Assembly (NCBI GenBank): GCA_013694495.1
Contig: JACDCH010000077.1
Span: 1-10,732 of the forward strand
Origin: Acidimicrobiia bacterium
GTDB lineage: Bacteria > Actinomycetota > Acidimicrobiia > Acidimicrobiales > JACDCH01
Direction: 5' to 3'
DNA: 10,732 nucleotides
Part shown: one piece after another, positions 5,737 to 10,732 of the stretch
Layout of the letters: each line of letters begins with the position of its first letter
How positions within the stretch are numbered: position 1 is the first letter of the stretch
Position numbers and translations under genes: made by a program
Notes under the pieces: generated by a model
Told to the model about the DNA's origin: nothing
Databases searched by the model: none
What the model saw: the letters and a program-made list of their open reading frames with translations, nothing else

Positions 5737-6593
5737 GCTACGACACACCGAAGGCACTGCGGATGGCGCTCGAGCAGCGGCTCCTCTCTCGGTCGGAGGC
5801 CACTGGCATCAGCCTCGATCGGCTCCGACGACGCGTGCTCTTCGAGCGGATCGTCGCCCGACTCCAAGCCGCGGAACCCGGCCTCTGGGTGATCAAGGGC
5901 GGTATGGCGCTCGAGGTGCGCCTGCGTGATGACGCCCGGCTCACGAAGGACCTCGATCTCGGCCTTCGGGCCGAGGTGCATGACGGCGTCGCCCTCGAGG
6001 AGCGGCTCATCGAGGCCCTTTCCGTTGACGCCGATGGCGACCGCTTCGTGCTCTCCGTCGGTTCGGTGAAACGACTCATGGAGGACGGCGACGGCCAGGC
6101 GACATGGCGTGCGCAGATCGCTGCAACGTTGGCCGACAAGCCCTTCGGTGGCATCCAAGTCGATGTCTCTCCACGCGCGCATGAGCTCGATGCCACCGAT
6201 CTCGTCCCGCTACCGAACTCGCTCGAGTTCGCCGGCATCGCCACACCCGTCGTCGAGGTGGTCGACCTGCAGCGCCACATTGCCGAGAAGTTCCACGGGA
6301 TGCTCAAGGTGTTCGACGATCGAGTGAACTCGCGGGTCCGCGACCTCGTTGACCTCGTGATCCTGTCCGAGCATGGATTGATCGATGCGGCCGTGGCCGC
6401 GACCGCGGTTCGAGCAGTGTGGACCGAACGCGGCAGCACACCACCGCCTGTCTTGCCGCCGCTGCCGACAACGTGGCCCGATCGCTACGAGCGGCTCGCA
6501 ACCGAACACGGCCTCGACGCCGCCACCTTCCCGGATGCCGTCGCCGTCGTCGCGACTCTCTGGTCCCAGATGTTCGCGACAAAGGAGACCTGA
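5733..6593 (+). CDS. abiEii: type IV toxin-antitoxin AbiEii nucleotidyltransferase toxin
   Basis: A 286-residue protein, close to the usual 280-310. It has the AbiEii/AbiGii nucleotidyltransferase signature: KGGMAL (55-60) as the glycine motif and R69-L-T-K-D73-L-D75 as the metal-binding D-x-D. A later conserved AEKFHGML segment (about 188-195) supplies the lysine, and SRVRDLVDLVIL the helical acidic motif. Enzymes of this family transfer nucleotides to targets such as tRNA acceptor ends and stop growth; the target here is unknown. All key residues are present, so it is predicted to be active. It starts at ATG 5733, overlapping the antitoxin stop by four bases, and ends five bases before hsdM, so toxin and methylase should be on one mRNA. 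Confidence 0.88.
   Translation: MSYDTPKALRMALEQRLLSRSEATGISLDRLRRRVLFERIVARLQAAEPGLWVIKGGMALEVRLRDDARLTKDLDLGLRAEVHDGVALEERLIEALSVDADGDRFVLSVGSVKRLMEDGDGQATWRAQIAATLADKPFGGIQVDVSPRAHELDATDLVPLPNSLEFAGIATPVVEVVDLQRHIAEKFHGMLKVFDDRVNSRVRDLVDLVILSEHGLIDAAVAATAVRAVWTERGSTPPPVLPPLPTTWPDRYERLATEHGLDAATFPDAVAVVATLWSQMFATKET
6583..6587 (+). promoter_or_regulatory. Shine-Dalgarno AGGAG for hsdM
   Basis: AGGAG within AAAGGAGA at the end of abiEii lies 11 bases before ATG 6599. It supports this start over longer in-frame readings that would run back through the toxin gene. Confidence 0.6.
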
Positions 6594-6598
6594 CCGCG

Positions 6599-8074
6599 AT
6601 GGCTCGAACGAAGAAGCCGCTGCTGCCGGTGTCGCCGCAGGCAAAGCTCGCGAGCACCATCAAGGGCGCGCGCGATGTGATGCGCAAGGACGCGGGGCTC
6701 AACGGTGACCTGGACCGTATTCCCCAGCTCGCCTGGCTCCTGTTCCTCAAGGCGTTCGACGGGTTGGAACAGAACCGCGAGGTCGTCGAGCGCAACTTCC
6801 GCGCCGCTATCGAGGCGCCCTATCGATGGCGCGACTGGGCCGCAGACCCAAATGGCAGCACCGGCGACGCTCTCATCACCTTCGTCAACGATGCACTTCT
6901 GCCGCATCTCCGGGGCCTCACCGGCACCGGCACCCATGATCCCCGTGACGTGCTGGCCGCGGTATTCAAGGAGACCAACAACCGGATGCTGTCTGGCTAC
7001 CTGCTGCGCGACGTCGTCAACAAGGTGAACGAGATCGACTTCGCGTCGTCGGACGACATCCACACGATGGCGCTGCTGTATGAGTCCATGCTGCGAGAGA
7101 TGCGCGATGCCGCCGGCGACTCCGGCGAGTTCTACACGCCGCGCCCCGTCATCCGCTTCATGGTGCAGCAGGTCGACCCAAAGCTCGGCGAGACCGTGCT
7201 CGACCCGGCCGCCGGCACCGGTGGCTTCCTCGTCGAATCGCTCGACCACATGGCCGAGCAGGTCCGTACGACTGCGCAGCGCCGCGCGCTGCACGAGGGG
7301 CTTCGTGGTGTGGAGAAGAAGCCGCTTCCGTACCTGCTCGGGATGATGAACCTCGTCCTCCACGGCATCCCGCAACCCAACGTCGTTCGGGGCAACGCCC
7401 TCGCCAAACCCATCACGCAGATCGGTAAGGGCGAGCGGGTCGACGTCATCCTCACGAACCCGCCCTTCGGTGGCGAAGAGGAGAAGAGCATCCAAGCGAA
7501 CTTCCCCTCCGACAAGCAGACCGCGGAGACCGCGTGGCTGTTCCTGCAACTCGTGATCCGCCAACTCCGCGACGGCGGACGCTGCGGCATCGTTGTGCCC
7601 AACAGCGTCCTGTACGCCGATGGAGTAGGAGCCCGCATCAAGCAGCAACTGGCGACGGAGTGCGGCCTTCACACCATCGTGCGCCTGCCCGACGGCGTGT
7701 TCGCGCCCTACACGGCCATCCCGTCGAACCTGCTGTTCTTCGACAAGACCGGGCGCACGAAGGAGACGTGGTTCTACGAGATCCCGCCGCCCGAGGGGCG
7801 CAAGAACTACTCGAAGACCAAGCCGATGCGCTTCGAGGAGTTTGCCGACTGCCAGGCATGGTGGACCGACCGCACCGAGAACGAGCGGGCCTGGCGAGTC
7901 TCGGTCGCCGACCTCGAGTTGAGCGGCTTCAACCTCGACCTCAAGAATCCGAACCGGCCCGACGACCTGTCGCACCGGCCACCGGAGGAGTTGCTTGCCG
8001 AGCTCGTTTCGACCGAGCGGGAGATCTTGAGCCTATTGGAGGAGCTCCAATCCGAGATGGGGGACCGACGGTGA
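6599..8074 (+). CDS. hsdM: type I restriction enzyme, M (DNA methyltransferase) subunit
   Basis: A 491-residue N6-adenine methyltransferase. The N-terminal helical domain (about 10-150) contains the HsdM signature RIPQLAWLLFLKAFDGLE and leads into GEFYTPRPVIRFMV (about 178-191). Motif I, binding S-adenosylmethionine, is DPAAGTGGF (202-210), and the catalytic motif IV is NPPFGG (287-292). The C-terminal region carries the usual LPDGVFAPYTAIPSNLLFF and a terminal coiled helix that contacts HsdS. Two copies with one HsdS methylate the target and protect the host. An in-frame reading can be extended upstream to 6419, but this overlaps abiEii and adds a non-family leader; the Shine-Dalgarno and family length support ATG 6599. 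The stop overlaps the hsdS start as GTGA. Confidence 0.95.
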   Translation: MARTKKPLLPVSPQAKLASTIKGARDVMRKDAGLNGDLDRIPQLAWLLFLKAFDGLEQNREVVERNFRAAIEAPYRWRDWAADPNGSTGDALITFVNDALLPHLRGLTGTGTHDPRDVLAAVFKETNNRMLSGYLLRDVVNKVNEIDFASSDDIHTMALLYESMLREMRDAAGDSGEFYTPRPVIRFMVQQVDPKLGETVLDPAAGTGGFLVESLDHMAEQVRTTAQRRALHEGLRGVEKKPLPYLLGMMNLVLHGIPQPNVVRGNALAKPITQIGKGERVDVILTNPPFGGEEEKSIQANFPSDKQTAETAWLFLQLVIRQLRDGGRCGIVVPNSVLYADGVGARIKQQLATECGLHTIVRLPDGVFAPYTAIPSNLLFFDKTGRTKETWFYEIPPPEGRKNYSKTKPMRFEEFADCQAWWTDRTENERAWRVSVADLELSGFNLDLKNPNRPDDLSHRPPEELLAELVSTEREILSLLEELQSEMGDRR

Positions 8075-9237
8075 GTCGCCACCTCAGGGTGTCGCTGGGG
8101 GATGTCCTCAGGCTCGACCGCGACGAAGTGGCGATCGAGCCGACAGCGATCTACCGCACGGCTGGTATTCGTAGCTTCGGCCGAGGACTGTTCGCTCGCC
8201 CGGCGATCTCCGGAGCAGGAACGAGCTACGCGAAGTACTACCGGCTCCGGAAGGATCAGTTGGTCTTCAGCCGCCTGTTCGCGTGGGAAGGAGCCGTCGC
8301 ACTTGTGCCTCCCGAGTTCGATGGGTGGTTCGTTTCCTCTGAGTTTCCCACCTTCGCGGTCAACCGAGCGCGTGTCACTCCCGCGTATCTTGGACATTTT
8401 GTTAGGTGGCCGCACTTTCACGATCAGCTCGCCGACTCGACCCGCGGGCTCGGCCAGCGACGTCAACGCGTGCACGTTGAAGACTTCCTCGCGCTGAACC
8501 TCCCCCTCCCACCGCTTGACGAGCAGCGCCGAATCGCCGCCACACTCGATCGCTGGCGGCTCAACACCGACCTGCTCCTTACTCGCCTGCAACTGCCGGT
8601 CACCACACCCGAAGCCACCACGGCCCGGCTTCCGTCACTCCTCGATGAGGTTCTCCGTCAAACCAGCGAGGACCAGGCCCCAGTTGGGGATCTCGTCGAG
8701 TTCATCAGCGACACCGTCCACCCCGGCGACGATCCATCCCCAGCTCGAAGTTTCGTCGGTCTTCAACATGTCGAGAGCCACACCGGCCAGATGCTCGACA
8801 GCTCGCCGATCGGCAACGAGAAGGGCCGCAAGTTCCGCTTCCGTCCCGGCGATGTGGTCTACGGGTATCTACGCCCCTACCTCAACAAGGTTTGGGTAGC
8901 CGATCGCGACGGGCTCTGCTCCGTCGATCAATATGTCCTGCGCCCGAACGCGGGCGTGTCCGCCGAGTTGCTCGCGCATCAACTGCGCAGCATGAGCGTC
9001 CTTGACCAGGCGGTCGACCTGACCCACAACCTGCAACTCCCTCGTCTGCGCTCCGGCCTCCTCGCCGCAATCACCGTTCAGGCGGTGCGGCCCGAGAGCG
9101 CGGCGGAGGTCGTCGGTCGGCTCGATCGAGTTCGAAACCTCGTCATCGCTCGCGCGGAACTCCGCAAGCGCCAGATTGCCGCTGCCTCCGCGCTCATGCC
9201 GTCGCTACTCAACCAGGCGTTCGCCGGGCTGTCGTAG
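8071..9237 (+). CDS. hsdS: type I restriction enzyme, S (specificity) subunit
   Basis: A 388-residue protein starting at GTG 8071, which overlaps the hsdM stop by four bases. It has two target recognition domains: the first about 1-143 (with YAKYYRLRKDQLVFSRLFAWEG) and the second about 205-340 (VGDLVEF, then FRFRPGDVVYGYLRPYLNKV). Each is followed by a conserved spacer: LPLPPLDEQRRIAATLD (144-160) with a helix, and RLDRVRNLVIARAELRKRQI (about 350-369) with a C-terminal LMPSLLNQAF. These helices set the distance between the two half-sites. The recognised sequence cannot be read from the protein. It is slightly shorter than the common 400-450 residues but complete. A locally AT-richer patch at about 8386-8406 lies in the first recognition domain, the part of these genes most often exchanged. 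Confidence 0.92.
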   Translation: MSRHLRVSLGDVLRLDRDEVAIEPTAIYRTAGIRSFGRGLFARPAISGAGTSYAKYYRLRKDQLVFSRLFAWEGAVALVPPEFDGWFVSSEFPTFAVNRARVTPAYLGHFVRWPHFHDQLADSTRGLGQRRQRVHVEDFLALNLPLPPLDEQRRIAATLDRWRLNTDLLLTRLQLPVTTPEATTARLPSLLDEVLRQTSEDQAPVGDLVEFISDTVHPGDDPSPARSFVGLQHVESHTGQMLDSSPIGNEKGRKFRFRPGDVVYGYLRPYLNKVWVADRDGLCSVDQYVLRPNAGVSAELLAHQLRSMSVLDQAVDLTHNLQLPRLRSGLLAAITVQAVRPESAAEVVGRLDRVRNLVIARAELRKRQIAAASALMPSLLNQAFAGLS

Positions 9238-9243
9238 GTCGAT

Positions 9244-9906
9244 TCAGTTCGGCACCCGGTCCCAACGATCGCCGGCGATAACGATGTGGTCGAGGAAGCG
9301 GAGGCCGACGACCTTGGCTGCCGCAGCGATGTCGTTCGTGGCCAGGCGGTCGACGTCGCTCGGGGAAGGGTCGCCGCTCGGATGGTTGTGCGCGAGGGCG
9401 AAGGCCCGACCATCGTGGCGGAGCACAGCGTTCAGGATCTCTCGCACCGGTACGAGCGACCTGTCGATCGACCCCTCCGACACCACGACACTTCGCCGTA
9501 GCCGGTTGGCGCTGTCGCACACCAGCACGAGCAACCGCTCGCGCCGCAGCCCGGCCAGTTCACCGCGCGCGACATCAGCGACGTCCTCGGCTGATCGCAA
9601 CACGGCGTTGTCGTTTCCTCCGCGCACTCGCCCACCGAGTTGGAAGGCAGCGACGAGGGCGGCTGCCTTTGCATCTCCTATGCCCCGCTTCACCGCGAGT
9701 TCTTCCGGTCGGGCGGCCGCCAGCGCGGCGAGGCACCCGTAGTCAGCCAGCAACTCGGCGGCGAGGTCGAGCGCGCTCTGGCCCAGCGCGCCGTTGCGGA
9801 GCACGAGGGCAAGAAGCTCCCGCTCGCTCAAGGCCTCCGCTCCGCGCGCCAGCAACCGTTCTCGTGGCCGTTCGTGCGCCGGCACCGCCGCCATCACCGT
9901 GGCCAT
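9244..9906 (-). CDS. radC: RadC-family JAMM/MPN-domain protein
   Basis: A 220-residue protein, the usual RadC length. The N-terminal segment has ALSERELLALVLRNG, typical of the UPF0758 domain; a helix-hairpin-helix lies near RGIGDAKA (about 73-80). The JAMM metal site is complete: E144 in VVSEGSID and H173-x-H175-x10-D186 in AHNHPSGDPSPSDVD. Metal-dependent hydrolase activity is possible but unproven in this family, and an early link to recombination repair is disputed. I chose the ATG at 9904-9906 because a GAGGT Shine-Dalgarno precedes it and the family length fits; the frame is open to 10131 but that leader is not RadC-like. It converges with hsdS, six bases apart. RadC copies are common cargo on islands. 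Confidence 0.88.
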   Translation of the reverse strand: MATVMAAVPAHERPRERLLARGAEALSERELLALVLRNGALGQSALDLAAELLADYGCLAALAAARPEELAVKRGIGDAKAAALVAAFQLGGRVRGGNDNAVLRSAEDVADVARGELAGLRRERLLVLVCDSANRLRRSVVVSEGSIDRSLVPVREILNAVLRHDGRAFALAHNHPSGDPSPSDVDRLATNDIAAAAKVVGLRFLDHIVIAGDRWDRVPN

Positions 9907-9916
9907 CGAGTCGACC

Positions 9917-10102
9917 TCAGCCGGTACCGAGTTCGCGGCGCACGGCAGGGACGAAAGCATTGCGCTCCTGCTGGTAGCAGTCACTGGCTGCGACCAAGTC
10001 GTCCGATGCTCCGCCACACGACCTTGGTGGTGACGAGTACCGGGTGGCGGACAGACTCCGGAGCTCATCACGCACGACCGCGGTGAGGAAGTTCGTGAGC
10101 AC
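9917..10102 (-). CDS. small hypothetical ORF coupled to radC
   Basis: A possible 61-residue protein from GTG 10100-10102 to TGA 9917-9919. A GGGGAGA-type Shine-Dalgarno lies about nine bases before the start. About three quarters of third codon positions are G or C, like the real genes here. Its stop codon overlaps the GAGGT ribosome site of radC, which would couple the two. The translation begins with an amphipathic-looking LTNFLTAVVRDELRS and shows no known motif. The competing reading is the upstream extension of the radC frame, which looks less protein-like. I rank this as plausible, not certain. Confidence 0.35.
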   Translation of the reverse strand: MLTNFLTAVVRDELRSLSATRYSSPPRSCGGASDDLVAASDCYQQERNAFVPAVRRELGTG

Positions 10103-10136
10103 GACGTCATTCTCCCCGCGGGGTGTGACACAGAGG

Positions 10137-10182
10137 GCGCCCAGGGTGTTCAGGTTCAGATATACGTGAGCACCCCTGGCGC
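10137..10182. repeat. imperfect inverted repeat, 12-base arms
   Basis: GCGCCCAGGGTG (10137-10148) pairs with CACCCCTGGCGC (10171-10182) with one bulged C on each side, leaving a 22-base loop. There is no T-run, so a terminator is unlikely. It could be a protein site or a structured DNA element. Confidence 0.45.
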
Positions 10183-10188
10183 TGGCCT

Positions 10189-10198
10189 CCGCCGGCGG
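10189..10198. repeat. perfect palindrome CCGCCGGCGG
   Basis: A 10-bp self-complementary sequence whose centre is 31 bases from that of the next palindrome, about three helical turns. In GC-rich DNA such a palindrome alone is weak evidence. Confidence 0.35.
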
Positions 10199-10219
10199 TG
10201 TGGTCGGGACCCTGTCGGT

Positions 10220-10229
10220 CTGAGCTCAG
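10220..10229. repeat. perfect palindrome CTGAGCTCAG
   Basis: A 10-bp self-complementary sequence lying directly against the first phased repeat at 10231, 51 bases upstream of the -10 box. It is a candidate operator for the downstream helix-turn-helix protein. Confidence 0.4.
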
Positions 10230-10230
10230 G

Positions 10231-10270
10231 AAGCGAAAGTAAGCGCAAATAGGCGACGATTAGCGAGATC
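10231..10270 (+). repeat. four phased 10-bp repeats, consensus near WRGCGAVVRT
   Basis: Consecutive decamers AAGCGAAAGT, AAGCGCAAAT, AGGCGACGAT and TAGCGAGATC share a GCG core at a strict 10-base period, and a fifth shifted GGCGAG follows at 10274-10279. All cores fall on one face of the helix. This resembles excisionase binding arrays or small iterons and sits immediately upstream of the excisionase-type gene. The repeats are imperfect. Confidence 0.6.
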
Positions 10271-10279
10271 GAAGGCGAG

Positions 10280-10285
10280 TATGGT
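10280..10285 (+). promoter_or_regulatory. -10 box TATGGT, leaderless promoter of the excisionase-type gene
   Basis: TATGGT fits TANNNT and is followed by six bases (10286-10291) and GTG 10292. No Shine-Dalgarno is evident. The phased repeats end about ten bases upstream, so a protein covering them would affect this promoter. Confidence 0.55.
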
Positions 10286-10291
10286 GGTGCG

Positions 10292-10552
10292 GTGGCGAAG
10301 CCGAGAGCGAAGCCGAGCGATACGGACGACCTCTCGCTGACACGACTTCGCGAGCTCTATCCGCCGATTCTCGACACTGCCCAGGTCGCCGAGCTGCTGG
10401 GGCTCAACGTCCGAACTGTCATGGGCATGGCCAACGACGGGCGTCTGCCGGCCAGCCGGCTCCCCGACAGTCGCAAGTACCACTTCTTCCTCGAAGACAT
10501 CATCGCCGCCCTGCGGGACCACCCCGCAGCGGAGGCCGCCGACACCGCGTAG
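10292..10552 (+). CDS. helix-turn-helix protein, excisionase (Xis/MerR-like) family
   Basis: An 86-residue basic protein with a single winged helix-turn-helix at about 25-75: ILDTAQVAELLGLNVRTV is the recognition unit, then GRLPASRLPDSRKYHFFLEDIIAAL, matching the excisionase pattern of a LPA-R-G-x-R-xY/F-xx-xDI wing. The usual Trp after the recognition helix is replaced (VMGMANDG). Such proteins direct integrase towards excision or act as small regulators. The GTG start is set by the -10 box. The location after an array of phased repeats, on an element with a tRNA scar at the far left, favours the excisionase role. The N-terminal 20 residues are charged and probably disordered. A regulator of another kind remains possible. 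Confidence 0.75.
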   Translation: MAKPRAKPSDTDDLSLTRLRELYPPILDTAQVAELLGLNVRTVMGMANDGRLPASRLPDSRKYHFFLEDIIAALRDHPAAEAADTA

Positions 10553-10560
10553 GCCAACTC

Positions 10561-10600
10561 GGGACCTTGCCCGTCCCCTCCGAACGAACAACTACGGAGG
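10561..10600. terminator. two adjacent hairpins after the excisionase-type gene
   Basis: GGGAC (10561-10565) pairs with GTCCC (10573-10577) around seven bases, and CCTCCG (10577-10582) pairs with CGGAGG (10595-10600) around twelve. The second arm overlaps a good GGAGGTG Shine-Dalgarno-like sequence (10596-10602), so the hairpin could hide a ribosome site of a gene beyond or be a terminator without a T-tract. Confidence 0.35.
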
Positions 10601-10622
10601 TGACCCGTTGTTGAGCGCCTGA

Positions 10623-10669
10623 CTGGGTGAGGACGCGCGGGGCGCGTGGCGTCGTGCTGGGCGAGGACG
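10623..10669 (+). repeat. 13-bp direct repeat CTGGGYGAGGACG in a G-rich tail
   Basis: CTGGGTGAGGACG (10623-10635) recurs as CTGGGCGAGGACG (10657-10669), one mismatch, 34 bases apart. The tail of the window from about 10623 is strikingly G-rich on the plus strand. No supported gene starts before the window ends; short GTG-led frames exist but show no family features. Confidence 0.35.
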
Positions 10670-10732
10670 TGGGGCGGGTTGGCGTGGGAGCGGTGTGACG
10701 GGCGAGGGTCCGGCCGAACGCGCAAGGACCCT

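Larger units (their letters stand above)
10103..10291. other. regulatory/replication-like intergenic region before the excisionase-type gene
   Basis: No gene is supported in these bases; with the uncertain small ORF removed, the gap is 9907-10291. It is packed with symmetric elements described separately: a long imperfect stem-loop, two perfect 10-bp palindromes, phased 10-bp repeats and a -10 box. A direct repeat TTCAG (10149-10153, 10155-10159) lies in the stem-loop's loop beside the AT-rich GATATAC. Such clustering is typical of a controlled promoter or an origin. Confidence 0.55.

Noticed and set aside
6419..6598. Upstream extension of hsdM
   Set aside because: It overlaps the abiEii gene, adds a basic low-complexity leader absent from HsdM proteins, and a Shine-Dalgarno supports ATG 6599.
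6485..7975. 496-codon open frame on the minus strand over hsdM
   Set aside because: Same reason: a mirror of hsdM, with no start signal and no recognisable domains.
9907..10131. N-terminal extension of radC
   Set aside because: The extra 75 residues are unlike RadC and rich in Ser, Cys and Pro; ATG 9906 has a Shine-Dalgarno and gives the family length.
10627..10698. Short GTG-led frame in the G-rich tail
   Set aside because: About 23 codons, no ribosome site at the right distance and no motif.
1..10732. CRISPR array, insertion sequence or transposase
   Set aside because: No regularly spaced long repeats and no transposase-like protein were seen on either strand.

Overview
The window is high-GC, double-stranded bacterial DNA with densely packed genes. 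GTG starts, 1-4 base stop/start overlaps and TANNNT boxes placed for leaderless transcription all point to an actinobacterium (Actinomycetota). I cannot fix the class or genus from sequence alone.

Left flank (1-859): the last codons of one gene overlap a GNAT-type acetyltransferase gene that stops just after its HAH motif and looks 3'-truncated. About 190 bases further on is the 5' half of a tRNA-Arg(CCT) gene (642-679), matching the normal gene through the anticodon loop and then breaking off into unrelated sequence. This is the expected scar of an element integrated in, or excised from, an anticodon loop. Short helically spaced repeats lie on both sides. I read ~680 as the left edge of a genomic island that runs past the right end of the window.

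Island cargo: (a) 860-2625, a two-gene operon of a NucS/DUF91-like PD-(D/E)XK nuclease with a C-terminal PUA/EVE-like domain, fused by TGATG to an EcsC-family protein; this is the best candidate for an undescribed defence module. (b) 2691-9237, a type I restriction-modification locus in the order hsdR, abiEi, abiEii, hsdM, hsdS. A type IV AbiE toxin-antitoxin pair sits between restriction and modification genes and appears co-transcribed with the methylase and specificity genes, while hsdR has its own promoter. (c) 9244-9906, a RadC-family (JAMM) protein on the minus strand, convergent with hsdS and perhaps preceded by a small coupled ORF. (d) 10292-10552, a small helix-turn-helix protein of the excisionase type, preceded by palindromes and 10-bp phased repeats. 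The matching integrase, if present, would be beyond the window.

Regulation: the four plus-strand genes that open transcription units (860, 2691, 5140, 10292) each have a TANNNT hexamer followed by exactly 6 bases and then the start codon, as expected for leaderless mRNAs. Internal genes use stop/start overlap or a Shine-Dalgarno. A perfect TCACA-C-TGTGA palindrome abuts the -10 box of the abiE-hsdMS unit and is a likely AbiEi operator, which would place the methylase under antitoxin autoregulation.
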